From positions 190,269,897 to 190,333,896 of the forward strand of contig OY856188.1 in assembly GCA_963693315.1 (NCBI GenBank): 64,000 nucleotides of DNA. Direction: 5' to 3'. The notes below the pieces were generated by a model that ran no database searches, had not been told where the DNA came from, and was given only the letters and a program-made list of their open reading frames with translations. The stretch comes from Diogma glabrata (lineage: Eukaryota > Arthropoda > Insecta > Diptera > Cylindrotomidae). The position numbers and the translations under genes are program-made. Each line of letters begins with the position of its first letter. Positions within the stretch are counted from its first letter, which is position 1. This document shows positions 1 through 11,469 of the stretch, piece by piece.

Positions 1-403
1 AGTAGTTCTATTCGAGCAATATTTGTGATAATTCTACAAAGTGTTCGATCCTTTTTACAAAACCGTTGTCAGCTCAGTATGTTTTGTAGTACATTTGCCA
101 ATAGTTTTATCAGATCTTCCGTTTTTTTTATCAGATCTACCGATTTGTTACAAGATGTTCTGTTCAAATTACCACAAATTTGGTCAAATAAATGAAATAT
201 TTTGTCACATCTAGCTAGATCTAGCTGTTTCAATTAACTGTTTTGTAGACCGTGTTGTTATATAGAGCATATTTTTAGTCAGTCATATTAATCAGTTATT
301 TGGTCAATTCTATTAGTTGTTTATTGGAATGTAAAAGTTGTCAGATTATTTGTACTAAATGCTTAGTTCGTTTTATTAAATATTTTATTACTATTAACTA
401 TTT
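1..403. other. AT-rich stretch, no gene seen
   Basis: No coding signal was found. The stretch holds several short phrases of the type acaaaac and gttgtca, which recur in loosely similar form on the opposite strand near 4080-4250. These may be remains of a repeat family, but the match is too weak to call. Confidence 0.4.
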
Positions 404-678
404 GACGTACTTCACTAAATATTTTGTATATTTTAACAAATATTATACTTAATTTAAAAGCTTTTTAAGCTGCATTTGAAACGATAACTTAATTGATACT
501 TATTTTGAAGGTTTATTTATTTGCTATCATTTTAAAATGTTAAAAATATTAAAATGACGGCAAATAATTATGCCTTCAAAATAAGTATCAAATAAGTTAT
601 CGTTTTAAATGCAGCTTATAAAGCTTTTAAATTATATATAATATTTGTAAAAATATACAAAATATTTAGTAAAGTACA
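404..678. repeat. Foldback repeat, arms about 130 bp
   Basis: The left arm (404-535) is the reverse complement of the right arm (549-678) apart from scattered substitutions and small indels. The spacer is only about 13 bp. Arm divergence indicates an old copy. There are no coding frames, and no clear target duplication flanks it. It could be a palindromic MITE. Confidence 0.75.
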
Positions 679-984
679 TTTATTTACATACAATTTTATT
701 TAAGTACATTTTATTTTTATCAATGTCACAACATCATAAAGATAAAACTAGTAGTATTTTTTTCAATTGCTCGAAAATTCACTTTTCATGTCGAAAATTA
801 TTAGTTGTTCCTAAAAGTAATACACAAAAGAATAAAAACGGAAAATCGTTTCGTTTAATTTGGGTCATTCCGTTTATTTAAAAGTATTATACATATATAT
901 TCATTATATAATTTCAAAACATTCAAATTCAGTTTTTCTTTATTAAATTAAATTAAAGATTAAAGTATATTTTTTATTCTTTAT
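679..984. other. No feature seen
   Basis: AT-rich sequence without an open frame, repeat or structured element that I can support. Confidence 0.4.
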
Positions 985-1591
985 TCGGTCATTCAATTTC
1001 TAAAAAATAGTTTACCACGGTATTGATTAGAATTTCTCTGATGGAATCTTGTAACCTTTTATTTGTTTGGTAATATTCTAAAATCATTTTTGATTGAGAA
1101 CATTCGTTTAACATCCAGGAGACTTAAATTTGAGTTTTGTGCAGTAACAAATGATGAAGTTATGGTATTCGCTAGTGAATGCGGTAATGTTGATGATGTT
1201 GAAGCGACGTTTATTTGTGAAACCGAAAAAGTGGGACTAATATCAATTTTTTGTCTCCACAATTTGAAATGGTAATTAAAATTGATAATATCACCCATTT
1301 TAAACTGCTTAAGAAGAGTTGGTATTACTTCGCTTTTCAGACGTTTTAATTGATAAACAAATATATTTTGTTCTGAAAATAGATTTATCCATAATTATTA
1401 TTTTAACATTAAGTTAATTGAAGTTCACCTTTAAAATAAGACAGCAAGTGAACTAGGTCCCAACTTTCAAGCAACGTGTTCAATTCTTGAGCCTAAGCTT
1501 CTTCATTATTAAAGATTGAAGCGCATTGAATATAATCTTCATCATCATTACTTAGATAATATGTTGTATATTCCTGACTATTATTTTCCAT
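985..1591 (-). pseudogene. SAM-domain N-terminal exons of a transposon-associated protein, broken
   Basis: Two exons are readable on the minus strand. Exon 1 runs from ATG 1591 to 1429, and exon 2 starts at 1372. A 56-bp intron (1428-1373) has a GT start and an AG end. Joined in phase, the product reads through a SAM-like pattern: a LLESWDLVHLLSYF segment, then a GD-x-I-x-F segment ending in LWRQ. This layout is common at the N-terminus of insect proteins carried by DNA transposons. It is broken by an in-frame TAG at 1495-1493 (codon 33) and a stop near 1059, after which similar residues continue to about 985. SAM domains mediate protein-protein contacts. The matching C-terminal part is not downstream of it; it was probably truncated or lies beyond the window. 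The SAM assignment is from pattern recognition only. Confidence 0.5.
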
Positions 1592-2284
1592 ATCGTATTT
1601 TTGCGTGAATATTTTTATGTTTGATAGGTTATTACAACTAAGTTAAAAAATCTTTTTTTAAAAATTATTTCTAATTTTGTTTTCATAAATATTAATTGTA
1701 ATTTGTATGAATTACATATAAGTAATGATCTTGAAATTTAATTAAATATTAAATTAACAAAGCTATCAAATACAGATATATGTATCTACATAAATAGCTA
1801 TTAAATATTTAAATATAAATTGTGATTTTTAATATTTAAAAAAATATCTTTAAATTATTATTTGCAAATTTTTTTGGCAATTTAGATAATGATATAAACT
1901 TAAATTATAAAATACCTGTGCTTTAGAATTTAATTATGTAGCTTGAAGAATTAAACATATGTATATTATATTAACCATAATTAAAATAACAAGAACCAGG
2001 CTATTCAAAATACGTTTTAAGGCAGTTTTTGTTATATGTGTTTTATGGTTGCCTAGATATTACACGTAATTTTTTATATTGTTTCGTTTTGAATGGTTGC
2101 TTTGATATTTTTAATAAATCTACAGACCTTTTAGCACAAATTAGTTTATATTTAGTGCCAAGAGTTAATAAATTTGTACAAAAAAGTTTGGGAGTAATAA
2201 TTAAGTAAATGTGAAAAGGAGAATTGAAAAATGCATGGAGGGATCAGTTTTTGTTGTTTTGAAATTATTTTTTTTTTTTATTTT
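1592..2284. other. AT-rich stretch, no gene seen
   Basis: Very AT-rich, with no sustained open frame on either strand and no clear repeat structure. Confidence 0.4.
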
Positions 2285-2775
2285 TGATCTACGGGTGTGA
2301 CAACCCCGCGTACTCCAGTCCCTGCTATTGACATACGAGTTAACGTGAGATATCACATACCACTGGCAATAGCAGTGAGATATCACTAGCCAAGGTGACA
2401 TCTTAGGGGTGGTGGCGGATGAGCTGTATTCAGTCAACGGTAGCACCCTCAATCTTAGCTGTGAAATAATCCTTGATGATGAGACGCCATTGCTTCCTTG
2501 AAGAAACGAGCCTTCATATAACTATGTGTGGGCTTTAATCTTCAAGAAAGATGGTGAGTCACGGGATCAAGGAATATGCAACCGGCTGGATTATTGGCAA
2601 CTACACTTTTGTTTTGTTCCAGCAAATTTTTGTAAAAATGTTTGCTATTTACTTTTTAATTTACTTTTATTTTCTCTATTCTATCATAAAATATTGGCCT
2701 ATGTCATATTTTGTCAGTGATAGGATTTTTTGTTTAGTTATTCATTCTTTAACAAAAAATATAAAAAACAAAAAA
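2285..2775 (+). repeat. Dispersed repeat copy 1 (probable 3' end of a retroposon)
   Basis: This segment matches 16785-17262 in the opposite orientation. It begins at the gatctacgggt motif and ends in an A-rich tail of the type aaaatataaaaaacaaaa. Similarity is patchy but runs the whole length, including a shared ggctggattattggca block and a shared taaaatattggc block. An A-rich end on the same side in both copies suggests the untranslated 3' part of a non-LTR element or a SINE. No protein is encoded. The family was not identified. Confidence 0.6.
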
Positions 2776-2984
2776 AGAAAGACTTACGTCCATCAACACC
2801 TTTGAACGTATGTTGTTGTGGGACCTTGGTCTTAAAAGGTTTTTGTGTGTTATTGTGACACATATTGTAATTCCTACAACACAACACATTTTATTAAAAA
2901 AAAAAAAAAAAAAACATATATGTTTAATAGTTCTTAATAGGGGAATCTTAATTAAACAAACATATTAATATGTTATATTTAATT

Positions 2985-3622
2985 AATACCTTTCTTTATT
3001 TCGAATCATAAACCTCACATCTGGTAGCAATGTAACATGAAGAGGTGGACTGATGAATGTTGTTATATCTTTTAAAAACCATTGCTTACATATCGATGGA
3101 TTCACCCAATATGATGAGAAATGTTTAGAGTATGACAATACTTCTATTTTTTGACAAAGAATCAATGTTAAGAATCAAATTAAGAAACATCACAATTTGA
3201 TCAATTTTGTAGAACCGAATTTTATCAGTAAAAGCAGACAGCAAATTGAACTTCACTATAAAAAGTAATGTGATCCAGAGATATCCCAAGATGTTGACTT
3301 ATTTTAATCAAAATTTGTAATTTTTGTTCTTCAATCTTTTTATCTACCATAAGTTTGAGTTTAGGTTCACTATTTATAAACAACGCAAATTGTAATTGAC
3401 TCTTCTTAGCCAGCGATAAACATATGTTTTTTCTTAAAGTAATTGAGCGAGCATATGTTTTAAATGGATTATGTTTGGATTCATACCTAAATGGCCAGTA
3501 ATGCCGCGGTGGACCTGAATATTCAATAACGTCAGGGTAATGCAATAAAAAATGGTGTTTGGGTTTCAAGGTATGATTGAAATAGTTGACATAGTCTGAA
3601 CAAAGTAGTTTTATATACATTT
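2985..3622 (-). pseudogene. C-terminal relic of a transposon-associated protein (KPKHHFL-HYP family)
   Basis: A 131-codon open frame (3620-3225) holds the motif KPKHHFLLHYP, then SGPPRHYWPFRYESKHN, KTYA, and RKN followed by a LSLAKKSQLQFA helix. This block recurs in many invertebrate proteins carried by DNA transposons, where it lies in the C-terminal half. After the stop at 3225, related sequence continues with frameshifts down to about 2985. The N-terminal half is absent: what lies to its right on this strand is AT-rich. Its role in transposition is unknown to me. It is a degraded fragment rather than a working gene. Confidence 0.5.
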
Positions 3623-4288
3623 TCGAACTATTTCACTTTATTTTAAATTATAATTTTACAGCATTAAAAATATAGCGTCTTTAATAGAACCAACTAAGAA
3701 TTAAAGAATTATTAAAATCACACGCATGCTTAAATAAATTGTTAGACAAATTATTTTGTATATGCTATCATTTCTTGATGAATTCTATCTTTCTTGAACA
3801 TACAAACAACAAAATATTTACTCTATTTCATCAAAGTTTGTTGCTTAAATCCACAAAAAAATCTTTTAATGATTGTACCAGCGACTAATTATTTTTAGAA
3901 TCTACCAAGACTTTTCAGGTTTAATTCTAGTACCACTATCAAAATATTTGTTATTTCTACGCTATCTGTGTGAACCGATGACAAAACACTTTTAAATTCA
4001 ACCACATAGGCTTACAGTCAAATTTATTAACAATGCTTGTACCGATAACAAAAAGTTGGTAGTTTCTTTCAAATTTTTGTTTGTATAATCTTCTGTAATT
4101 GTTTTGTAAAATTGACAAAATGATTGTCAAGGTTTGACAACAACTTTGTCTATTTAACTTAATTTTAATTTATGTTACAAAACACAATCAACAAAATCCA
4201 TATTGTAGAATAGCCCAACATATTTTTTTCAGTGTACTCTAAAATGTTTAATATATCGACAAGACTAACAATTTCAATTTTTTCAACC
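3623..4288. other. AT-rich stretch, no gene seen
   Basis: No coding potential was recognised. Phrases such as ttttgtaaaattgacaaaa and gacaacaactttgtc suggest old repeat material. Confidence 0.35.
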
Positions 4289-4296
4289 ATCTAGCA
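4289..4296 (+). repeat. Left 8-bp target-site duplication of the hAT element
   Basis: The sequence atctagca directly precedes the terminal CAGGGTTCGCAA. The same eight bases follow the right end of the element at 6287-6294. Confidence 0.9.
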
Positions 4297-4343
4297 CAGG
4301 GTTCGCAACTGAATTTTATTGGCGTGCCGAAACATTTTTTTTT

Positions 4344-4896
4344 TTAATAATCGCTATTTTTGCGTGCCAATCCAATTAAGAAATAGTACATTTTGCTACA
4401 AGAGATGAAAACGTTGCTTTTTCGTGAGTGACACTTTTGTTCACGATTTTGTTCACGTATTTTCCCAACTGTAGCACAACGCAGTTTCTTTGCCAGTCTG
4501 GCATCGGAGTTAATATCTGTGCTGTCATCAACTGCCAATGCAAACACTTCAACCGCATGAAGCTCGGATTTTTCCTGTTTAGAAATATTTTCGCGTATTT
4601 TTATAATATTTTTATAATCTCTTACGGTATTTGCACTAATTGCATACTCTCGCTACAGGTGAGAATTTTATCTTTGCTTTCAACGTTCTTGAAAAGTGTT
4701 TCACCACAAATTAAAAGAGTTGATTTAATAAATCTTTAAATGCTTTGCAATGTTTGGCAATATCTCTTGCTACTTTAAAACTTGCGGTGGCAATATTATT
4801 AGAAGATTTAGTATAGTTAGTAATTTTATTTGATTGCGTTTCATTTTCATAAACCATTTTTTGAAATATGCTTTTGCATAAAATTAAATGGCACAT
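4344..4896 (-). pseudogene. hAT transposase relic
   Basis: Minus-strand frames carry TASFKVARDIAKHCKAF (near 4780) and then, in another frame, LAVDDSTDINSDARLA (near 4520). The second matches the catalytic-core entry of hAT transposases, whose first acidic residue sits in an AxDxSTD motif. The first matches the preceding helix seen in ZBED5/GTF2IRD2-type hAT proteins. At least one frameshift separates them. The C-terminal half with the dimerisation domain is missing. The position just inside the terminus of a hAT element with an intact target duplication supports the assignment. Confidence 0.7.
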
Positions 4897-5040
4897 TTGC
4901 AGCAGTTTTTTTCCGGGAATACATTTATTATTTGAGAAGAAATTTCGGTAATAATATTACTGTTGTATTTGATAGTTATTATGAACAAATAAACCATCGT
5001 TCACAAAAGTTTACCTCATAAGAATACATAAGAGTTATCT

Positions 5041-5287
5041 TTGCAGTCCATCAGAATGAAAAAAAATTCCTGCGGAAAACCTTTTAAAAATGGTTTTCTG
5101 TAATTGCAAAAGAGGATGTGGTGCATTATGTATCTGTCGAAAAGTTGAACTTTTTTGCAACGCAACTTGTAGTGGATGCTCCGGCAAAATCTGTCATAAT
5201 AGTGCTCCGATTTTAGATCAAGAAAAAGAGGAGATTGACAGTCATTATAGTTTTCATGAGGATTCCATGAGCTCAATATTAATGTAA
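5041..5287 (+). pseudogene. Cysteine-rich CXC-type domain fragment of a transposon-associated protein
   Basis: A 65-codon frame from ATG 5090 begins FCNCKRGCGALC and continues CRKVELFC, CSGCSGKIC. These are paired CXC/CXXC repeats like those of tesmin/TSO1-type zinc-binding domains. The codons before 5090 extend the frame upstream with a PAENLLK run, as expected for the lead-in of this domain, until a stop at 5057. In invertebrate genomes such domains often form the C-terminal end of proteins encoded by DNA transposons. This fragment lies inside the hAT element on the strand opposite the transposase, so it is probably a nested or captured piece. Its function is unknown. Confidence 0.5.
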
Positions 5288-5327
5288 AAACATTTAAATT
5301 TAATGTAGTTAAATTAAAAAAAGAAAA

Positions 5328-5960
5328 TAAATTTGTCGCCCGTAATCATCATCATTAGTGTTCTGCTTACGCAGATCCCTGGTGTATCCGCCAATGGTCT
5401 CTCTCTTGAGCCATCTCTTTCATCATTTCGTACCCTCCGTAACCCATTTTTATATTGTCCATCATTTTTCTCTTTCTTCTTCTCCTTTTTATTTGGATCA
5501 GATCCTTCCAAAACATCTCTTAACAAACATTGCCTTCTTAGTACGTGTCCGATCCAATTCCTTTTTCTTTCCTCTATTGTCTTTACTAGACTACGTTCCT
5601 CTCCCACTCTTCTCTCTCTACGTTTAGAACCTTGTGTTTTTCCTTTGCCTTATAGAGCTCCTCCATATATTCTTTCCATCTTTGCAAAATTTATTTTTCT
5701 TCTTTTAGAACTACACCCTCCTAACTCTCCACTTCTATACATTTTACTCTGTTCCTGTCTTTGGTCGTTGTTAGTTCTCTCACTTTGTTATATACCAGAT
5801 CATGTCTTCCAGATTTAGCTTCGTCCGTAATAACTTCTTTTAATTTAATCATAATAGTGGGTGGTTTTAAGGGTTGAGATATGTGGTTGTAATCTTTATT
5901 TTGATCTGTTAAGATTAAATTTAAATCAGTTTTGACAATAAGAGATAGTTTTTGCTCCTA
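5328..5960 (-). pseudogene. 3' end of a non-LTR retrotransposon ORF, broken
   Basis: The frame from 5607 to 5314 reads SLVKTIEERKRNWIGHVLRR, then LLRDVLEG. This is the familiar C-terminal stretch after the reverse transcriptase domain in RTE-like and related non-LTR elements. Upstream on the same strand (5960-5608) related residues lie in several frames. The end carries a TAATGATGATGATTACGGG motif just before an A/T-rich run, which looks like the original 3' end. The copy is strongly 5'-truncated, as is usual for target-primed insertions, and is nested in the hAT element. Confidence 0.6.
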
Positions 5961-6286
5961 AAAATAAAAGCGCGTATGGTAGATTTTGAAACGGAGGGTG
6001 GGTTGAGCTTAATTTCAAATTTTCAGGCAAATCGATTTAGACATTTCAGGCAAATCGATTCTGATTCAAAGAATTCGGAGGTTCCCTACTATTTTTACCG
6101 TCTTTTACTGGACTAACAGTAATATTTAACTTATTACAAAATATCTGAAAAAATCTTTTCTTTATTATGATTCCTAAAACGCGAATTTAAGGGCAATTTT
6201 GGAAATAATTTCAGAATGTTTGCCGTGCCAGACAAATTTTCAAACGTGCCAAGTCTGGCACGCGTGCCACGTATTTGCGATCACTG

Positions 6287-6294
6287 ATCTAGCA
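6287..6294 (+). repeat. Right 8-bp target-site duplication of the hAT element
   Basis: The sequence atctagca directly follows the terminal cgatcactg and repeats 4289-4296 exactly. Confidence 0.9.
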
Positions 6295-6602
6295 TTAGAA
6301 TAAAATACAAAACTGCAATAATAACTTTTCGACAACACCATCTATTGTATATTTTTTATTATCTTGCAGTTTTATTCTACAGTTTTTATTTTTGAATTTT
6401 ATTTGAATTTTTTTTAAATATCTGTTGATCTTTTTTATAAATATAAGCACAGAAACATTTAACTATAAACCTTAATAGTATTTGCAATATTTATTGAAAT
6501 TGTGTGGTTATGTTCTACTTCCCGACTAGAAAAATCTTTCTAAACCTACTCAGGACCTTGTCAGGTATGTCCAATAAGGATAATGTATGGTTTATAACGC
6601 AG
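6295..6602. other. No feature seen
   Basis: AT-rich spacer between the hAT element and the gypsy LTR. No open frame or repeat was recognised. Confidence 0.4.
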
Positions 6603-7283
6603 ATTGTAGCTACCTCTCTTATGGGGTTTTTTTTTATATTTTTATATAGATGAAATGCACTTACTTGTTAGTTCTTCCTCCCGTTCTCAGTTTGGTGAGT
6701 TTATCCTCATTCTCAGATTGGTGAGTTTTTTTAACAAAAACACATTAATACTTATAAATTTGTACATTTATTTTTTAATTTAATTTAATCTTTTATTTTC
6801 CTGGATTAGTTTGTGAACAAACATTTAATTCGAATATAATTTTTTATAACTTATTTTCTTTTGAAAACAAAAAGAACACTTATTATTAATTCACCATTAA
6901 ACTACACTTATTAATTCACTCGTTTTGTTTTCTCGTAATCCTTGTCGAGGATTTACTCTTCTTCTAAAATCGCGATCCGACTAACTGACTCTTTGGGATT
7001 TTCCATCTTTTTATGCATAATCTTTGTTGCAAAAAACTAAACGCATAACAAAAGATTGCATTCATTGAGATTTTGATTTGAATTTCATTTCTTTGATTTT
7101 CTTCATATCGAATATAAGAAGCTGTTTTTTATTATTTATTTATTTCCGTTGCATATTGGAAATATATTTATTCATATGCGTCATGCTATGATATTGCTTG
7201 GAAATATTTTGTGTTTGCAAAATTATGAGAACGAATCTTTTTCTGTGGGAAAGTTATTATTAAAAGATTGGGTTGCATCCTAA
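6603..7283 (-). repeat. 3' LTR of the gypsy element
   Basis: Strong similarity to 12878-13537. Near-identical blocks include actaactgactctttggga, aaaagattgcattcattgag and agttattattaaaagattgg. Similarity is weaker in 6603-6930, where both copies share attgt-g-taacct at the outer edge and a gttctca motif. A purine-rich stretch lies just upstream on the minus strand (gaaaagacaaaaa), fitting a polypurine tract. Confidence 0.8.
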
Positions 7284-7312
7284 AGTTTTTGTCTTTTCAT
7301 GAAATTTCTCAA

Positions 7313-8380
7313 TCATTCGTTTGCCAATTTTAGTCTATTGAAATGAATTACTTTATTTCTGTTTTTGATTTTTAACGTACAATTTACCAGCCCATTTATT
7401 TGAAGTATTTCGTAAGGACCTGTCCAATTTTCGGATAACTTATTTTTTCTCGCCTCATTTTTTACGTAAACTCTGTCCCCTATTTCAAAATCGATCTGAT
7501 TAATATACCGAATCGTAGTTTTCTTGTTTGTTTCTTTCGATTTACGTAGGAATTCCCTGTTAATTAAATTTGCTATTTGTGTTTTGTTTTTTATAATATA
7601 GTAATAATTTTCATCATTACAAACTGGGCTGGGGTGGGTTTTTATATTTGTCGGTAGTGCTATATTAAATCCGTATAAGCATTCTATTGGCGTTAGTTTT
7701 GATCTACTATTTGGTGTGTTGTTGTGGCGACAAAAACTGCTTGTCTTAACCATTGGTCCCAGTTTTGTTGGTCATTTTCTACAAAGTTTCTTAAGTATTC
7801 GCCTAAAGGTCTGTGACTTCTTTCTAAAATGCCGTTTGCTTGGGGATGACACGCTTTTGTCTCTATCTTTTTTTATTTTGAGGAATTTACAAACTTGTTT
7901 GAAAACTTCACTCACAAAATTCGAACCTTGATCCGTTAGTAAAACTTTCGGAATATCGAAACGCGATATTAGATCATCATAAAAAACTCTCGCTACCGTA
8001 TTGGCTTCTGCATCGGGCATAGCATAGCAGTCGAAAAATCTAGTCAATTCGTCTTGAAATGTTAAGAAATATTTATTTCCACTGTGGGTTGTAGGTACCA
8101 TATCAAGGAAAATTTTGTCAAATGCTTTTTCTGGTAGTTCTGCTATTTGCATTGACATTTTGCACAGCCGTGTTGTTTTGTTTTGTTGACGCTTCCGGTA
8201 TCGTTTAACATATTTTTTTACATCCCTTTTAATATTTTTCCATTTAAAATTTCTGGCTAAACGTAAGTATGTTCGTTGTGCTCCCTGATGTCCTCCTAGA
8301 GGTGAGTCATGGTAATCTTTTTGTATTTGATTTATTTCTTTCTCCGTTGTTAGAGTTATAATTTTACCATGATCATCGTC
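7313..8380 (-). pseudogene. Gypsy integrase, broken
   Basis: From upstream to downstream the minus strand shows three parts. First is a zinc-binding region with a YHDSPLGGHQG histidine pair near 8320; the expected cysteine pair is not seen and is replaced by a KRYRKRQ segment. Second is the catalytic core with its first two acidic residues in FLDMV and LTDQGSNF. The third, in HPQANGILERSHR, lies in a different frame. Third is a C-terminal GDRVYVKNEARK-type segment followed by WTGPYEIL. A frameshift near 7850 splits the core. Integrase joins the cDNA to host DNA; this copy cannot be translated as one protein. Confidence 0.8.
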
Positions 8381-8599
8381 GTCGGATTATTTCCATTCAT
8401 CTGAAATACCTTCTAAATTTGTTTTATTACTGTCTGGGGTCGTTTCCTGACTTATTATATCTTGTATGTTTTTATCTTTTTCATTTGAGTGTTGGTTATC
8501 TTGTTCATTACGTTTTGCTTGTGCTTCTGCTGTTTATTTTCGTGCTGTCACAAGACATTGTTTTGTCTTATTTTCTCCTCCCGCTTTAAATTCTTTTTG

Positions 8600-9870
8600 C
8601 GATTCTTCTTGTTTTGGTATTCTGCTCAATGCATCAGCATTCTGATTCTTTTTCCCAGGTTCATATTCTATTGTATATTCGTACTCCATTAGTTTTATAC
8701 TAAATCTGACTATTTTGGAATTTGGATGTGAGATGTTTATTGCCCCTTTCAGTGGTTTATGATCGGTGTAAAAGGGTAAAATTTCAACCGTATAAATAGC
8801 ATCTGAAGGTTTTAACCGCCCATACTATTGCTAACAGTTCCTTTTCTATTGCTGAGTATCTCTCTGTGTCGTTTAGAGACCTGCTCGCGTAAACTATAGG
8901 TTAATCTGATCCTACCACTCCTTGTGATAATATCGCTCCTAATGCTGTATTACTGGCGTCCGTTGTAACTAGAAATGGTTCTGTAAAGTCAGGGTAACTT
9001 AATACTGGAGGATTTGTGAGCATATATTTTAATTTATCAAAAGCTTGTTGGCATTCTACTGTCCACAAAAATTTTGTAGTTTTACGTAAAAGCTTATTAA
9101 TTGGCTCCGCTATTTCTGAAAACGAATTGATGAATTTCCTGTAATAGTTTGCGAATCCGAGGAATGACTGAGTCTGTCTAGCTGTTCGTGGTATTGTATA
9201 ATTTTTTATTTTATCGGTCCTACCTGGGTCTGGTAAAACACCGTTTTCGGTACATAAATGTCCTAAATATACAATTTCCTTTCTAAGAAATTGGCATTTT
9301 TCTATTCTTAACTTTAGATTAAATTCACGTAGTTTGTCCAGTACTTTTGTAAGTTTTTCATTGTGGTTTTTTAAATTTTTTCCGTATATGACTATGTCGT
9401 CCAAATAAACATAGCATTCGATACCCTGAAGTCCCGTTAGGACATGGCTCATCAGTCGTTGAAATGTTGCTGGTGCTCCGGTTAAACCAAAAGGCATGAG
9501 TACAAATTCATAGTGTCCGTACGCTGTACTAAATGCTGTTTTTTTTCTGTCTTTGGGGAGAGCTAAAATTTGATAGTACCCGTCTAACAGACCATTAAAA
9601 TATCTTGAGTGACCTATTTGGTCGAGAATTTCCTAAATTCTCGGTAATGGATAGGCATCTCCCAGGGTTACCTTGTTTAATTTTCTAAAGTCAAGAACAA
9701 CCCTAAATTTCTTCTTTTCGTTAGGTCCCGACTTTTTATTTATTATTGAAAATGGCGTATTCCATGCAGAACGGCTATTTCGAATTACCCTGTCCTCCAA
9801 CATTTTCTTAACTTGCTCATTTACCTCCGCTTTTTGAGTTTATGGGAGTCGATACATTTTTTGGTTAATC
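8600..9870 (-). pseudogene. Gypsy reverse transcriptase and RNase H, broken
   Basis: The clearest frame (9497-8901) carries MPFGLTGAPATFQRLM, the active-site YLDD box, YLGH, and FLGFANYYRKFI. It then runs into the RNase H start at LVTTDASNTALGAILSQG. Upstream (9870-9500) the same domain continues through FRVVLDFRKLN, with stop codons at several places. The domain order and the YLDD box are those of Ty3/gypsy elements. A stop follows at about 8900, and the rest of RNase H is in other frames down to about 8600. The enzyme copies element RNA into DNA in the particle. Confidence 0.85.
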
Positions 9871-9917
9871 GGTGGTATATTATCTAGTACGATTATTTCA
9901 TGCGTAACTACTGATGT

Positions 9918-11460
9918 CTAAGTTAATTTTTCCCCTGCCAAATGAAATATGTCACTATATTGTTCACAAATTTCCCTAATGGATTGTTTTTCCTCATTAT
10001 TTAGAGTTTCATCCAACCTTAAATTATTTAAAATTTCTACAGTCCGTTTGTTTTGTTTTACTGAAGTAATATTTTCCCTAACATATAAAATTTGAGAATC
10101 AGTTTCTTTAAAATTTCTTACGATATCGTAGTCTCTCAATTTATAAACAGTTGGAAAGTAATCGGCTATTTCTACGGTTTCTTCATTTGTATTTAGATTC
10201 CAGCTTAAATCCCTATTAATATTGAAGAATTTTCCGGTGTTGTTAAAGTATTTGCCGTATATACTCCTGGCATAATTTCTTCAGCGGCGCATATCAATTC
10301 TTCGTCACTTTCGTTTTCGAATTTTATTTTGATTGCTTTTTTACTACGCCCTGGTATAATATTTTTCGCTAAGTTCTCATTTGTGTATATTTCGTTTAAT
10401 ATTTCAGTTCTTATCTTAGTTTGGTTTTGACTATATCCACTTCCGTATGAATTTTATAATTTATATTCAATACTTTTTTATCGTCTTGGTCGTCTTGATG
10501 AAAATTATTTTGATTATTATATAATGACATTTCTTTTCCATCATCAATTTTCTCTGGGTCAAGTTCATGAAAATTTCTGTCGTTTGTAAATTGTGAAATG
10601 ACATTTGTTTTGTTTAAATCTAGTTGATCGTTGTTTACGTTAAATATATCATATTTTGGTCTTTCGTTTGTTTTAATATGCTTTTTGTTTTGGTTTAGCA
10701 AATTTTCATTGTTTTTGTTTTCTGTATGACTGTCTAGATTGTAAAATTTATTTTCTTTTGTTGAATACGACGATATTTTGGAATTTAAATCGTTTGAAGT
10801 TGATGGATTTTCTGTGTTGTTTATCGTATTTGTAGTTAGAGTTTTTTCGTTCTTTTTATGATTTAAATTTATTATATGTAAATTAATATCAGGACTTACG
10901 TTAGATTGCCCAATATCGGTTTGAATTTTTTTTCCTGTTCGCTGCAACTCTACTACATTCTGTGTTAAAACTCCTTCTTCAGAGATGTTCGCGTCTCTGC
11001 TATTCCGGAGAACCTGAGTATTTGGCATTATAATGTCTTGATCAGGGACATTTCTAATGACAATTTTCTCATGTTCTAATTGTTTATTCACTCTAAACTC
11101 ACCTCTTCCATTGAATGGCACAGTTATTCGTTCTCGTGATTTAAATATGTATAAATCTATTTTATTTCCTATTGTATTTATGATTGCTCTACCGTTCATA
11201 AACTCCCTTCCTAAAATACCATCTGTGTCTATGTTCAATTTTCTGTTCACGACGTGAAACTCACATCCTGCTTTATTGAATAATCGTCCTGTAGTTAATC
11301 CTAACGAGAATTTTGTTGCTTCTTTTGTATTAATGATTGTTCCCATTCTTAATGTTTCGTATTTAATTATTGATAAATCTGCACATGTATCTATTAAAAG
11401 TGAAATGTAATTGTTTTTGGCAATGTCCATAGGTATTCTTAGTATCGGTAAATTTTGTGA
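9918..11460 (-). pseudogene. Gypsy protease and linker region, broken
   Basis: The frame 11430-10411 has an aspartic protease signature, but the triad reads DTC-A instead of the usual DTG-A, followed by LSIIK. A flap-like region and the second family motif ILGREFMNG follow. After that comes a long asparagine- and lysine-rich linker of about 200 residues. A second frame (10139-9918) fits the segment just before reverse transcriptase (ICEQYSDIFHL). The open frame extends slightly upstream of its first ATG, as expected for a gag-pol fusion. The glycine-to-cysteine change would probably abolish activity. Confidence 0.7.
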
Positions 11461-11469
11461 ATTCTGTTC

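Larger units (their letters stand above)
4297..6286 (-). mobile_element. hAT DNA transposon, inactive, with nested insertions
   Basis: The left end is CAGGGTTCGCAA and the right end, read inward, is CAGTGATCGCAAA. Both fit the CAG-N-G-N-TCGCAA pattern of hAT termini. Subterminal sequences near both ends share a cgtgcca motif. A perfect 8-bp duplication, the length made by hAT transposases, flanks the 1990-bp element. Inside, on the minus strand, are remains of a hAT transposase (4344-4896). A cysteine-rich fragment on the plus strand (5041-5287) and a non-LTR reverse transcriptase tail on the minus strand (5328-5960) appear to be later or captured pieces. The transposase is broken, so the element cannot move by itself. 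Confidence 0.88.

Noticed and set aside
5333..5818. 161-codon plus-strand frame rich in Ser, Leu and Phe
   Set aside because: It is antisense to a recognisable non-LTR reverse transcriptase tail and has no motif of its own.
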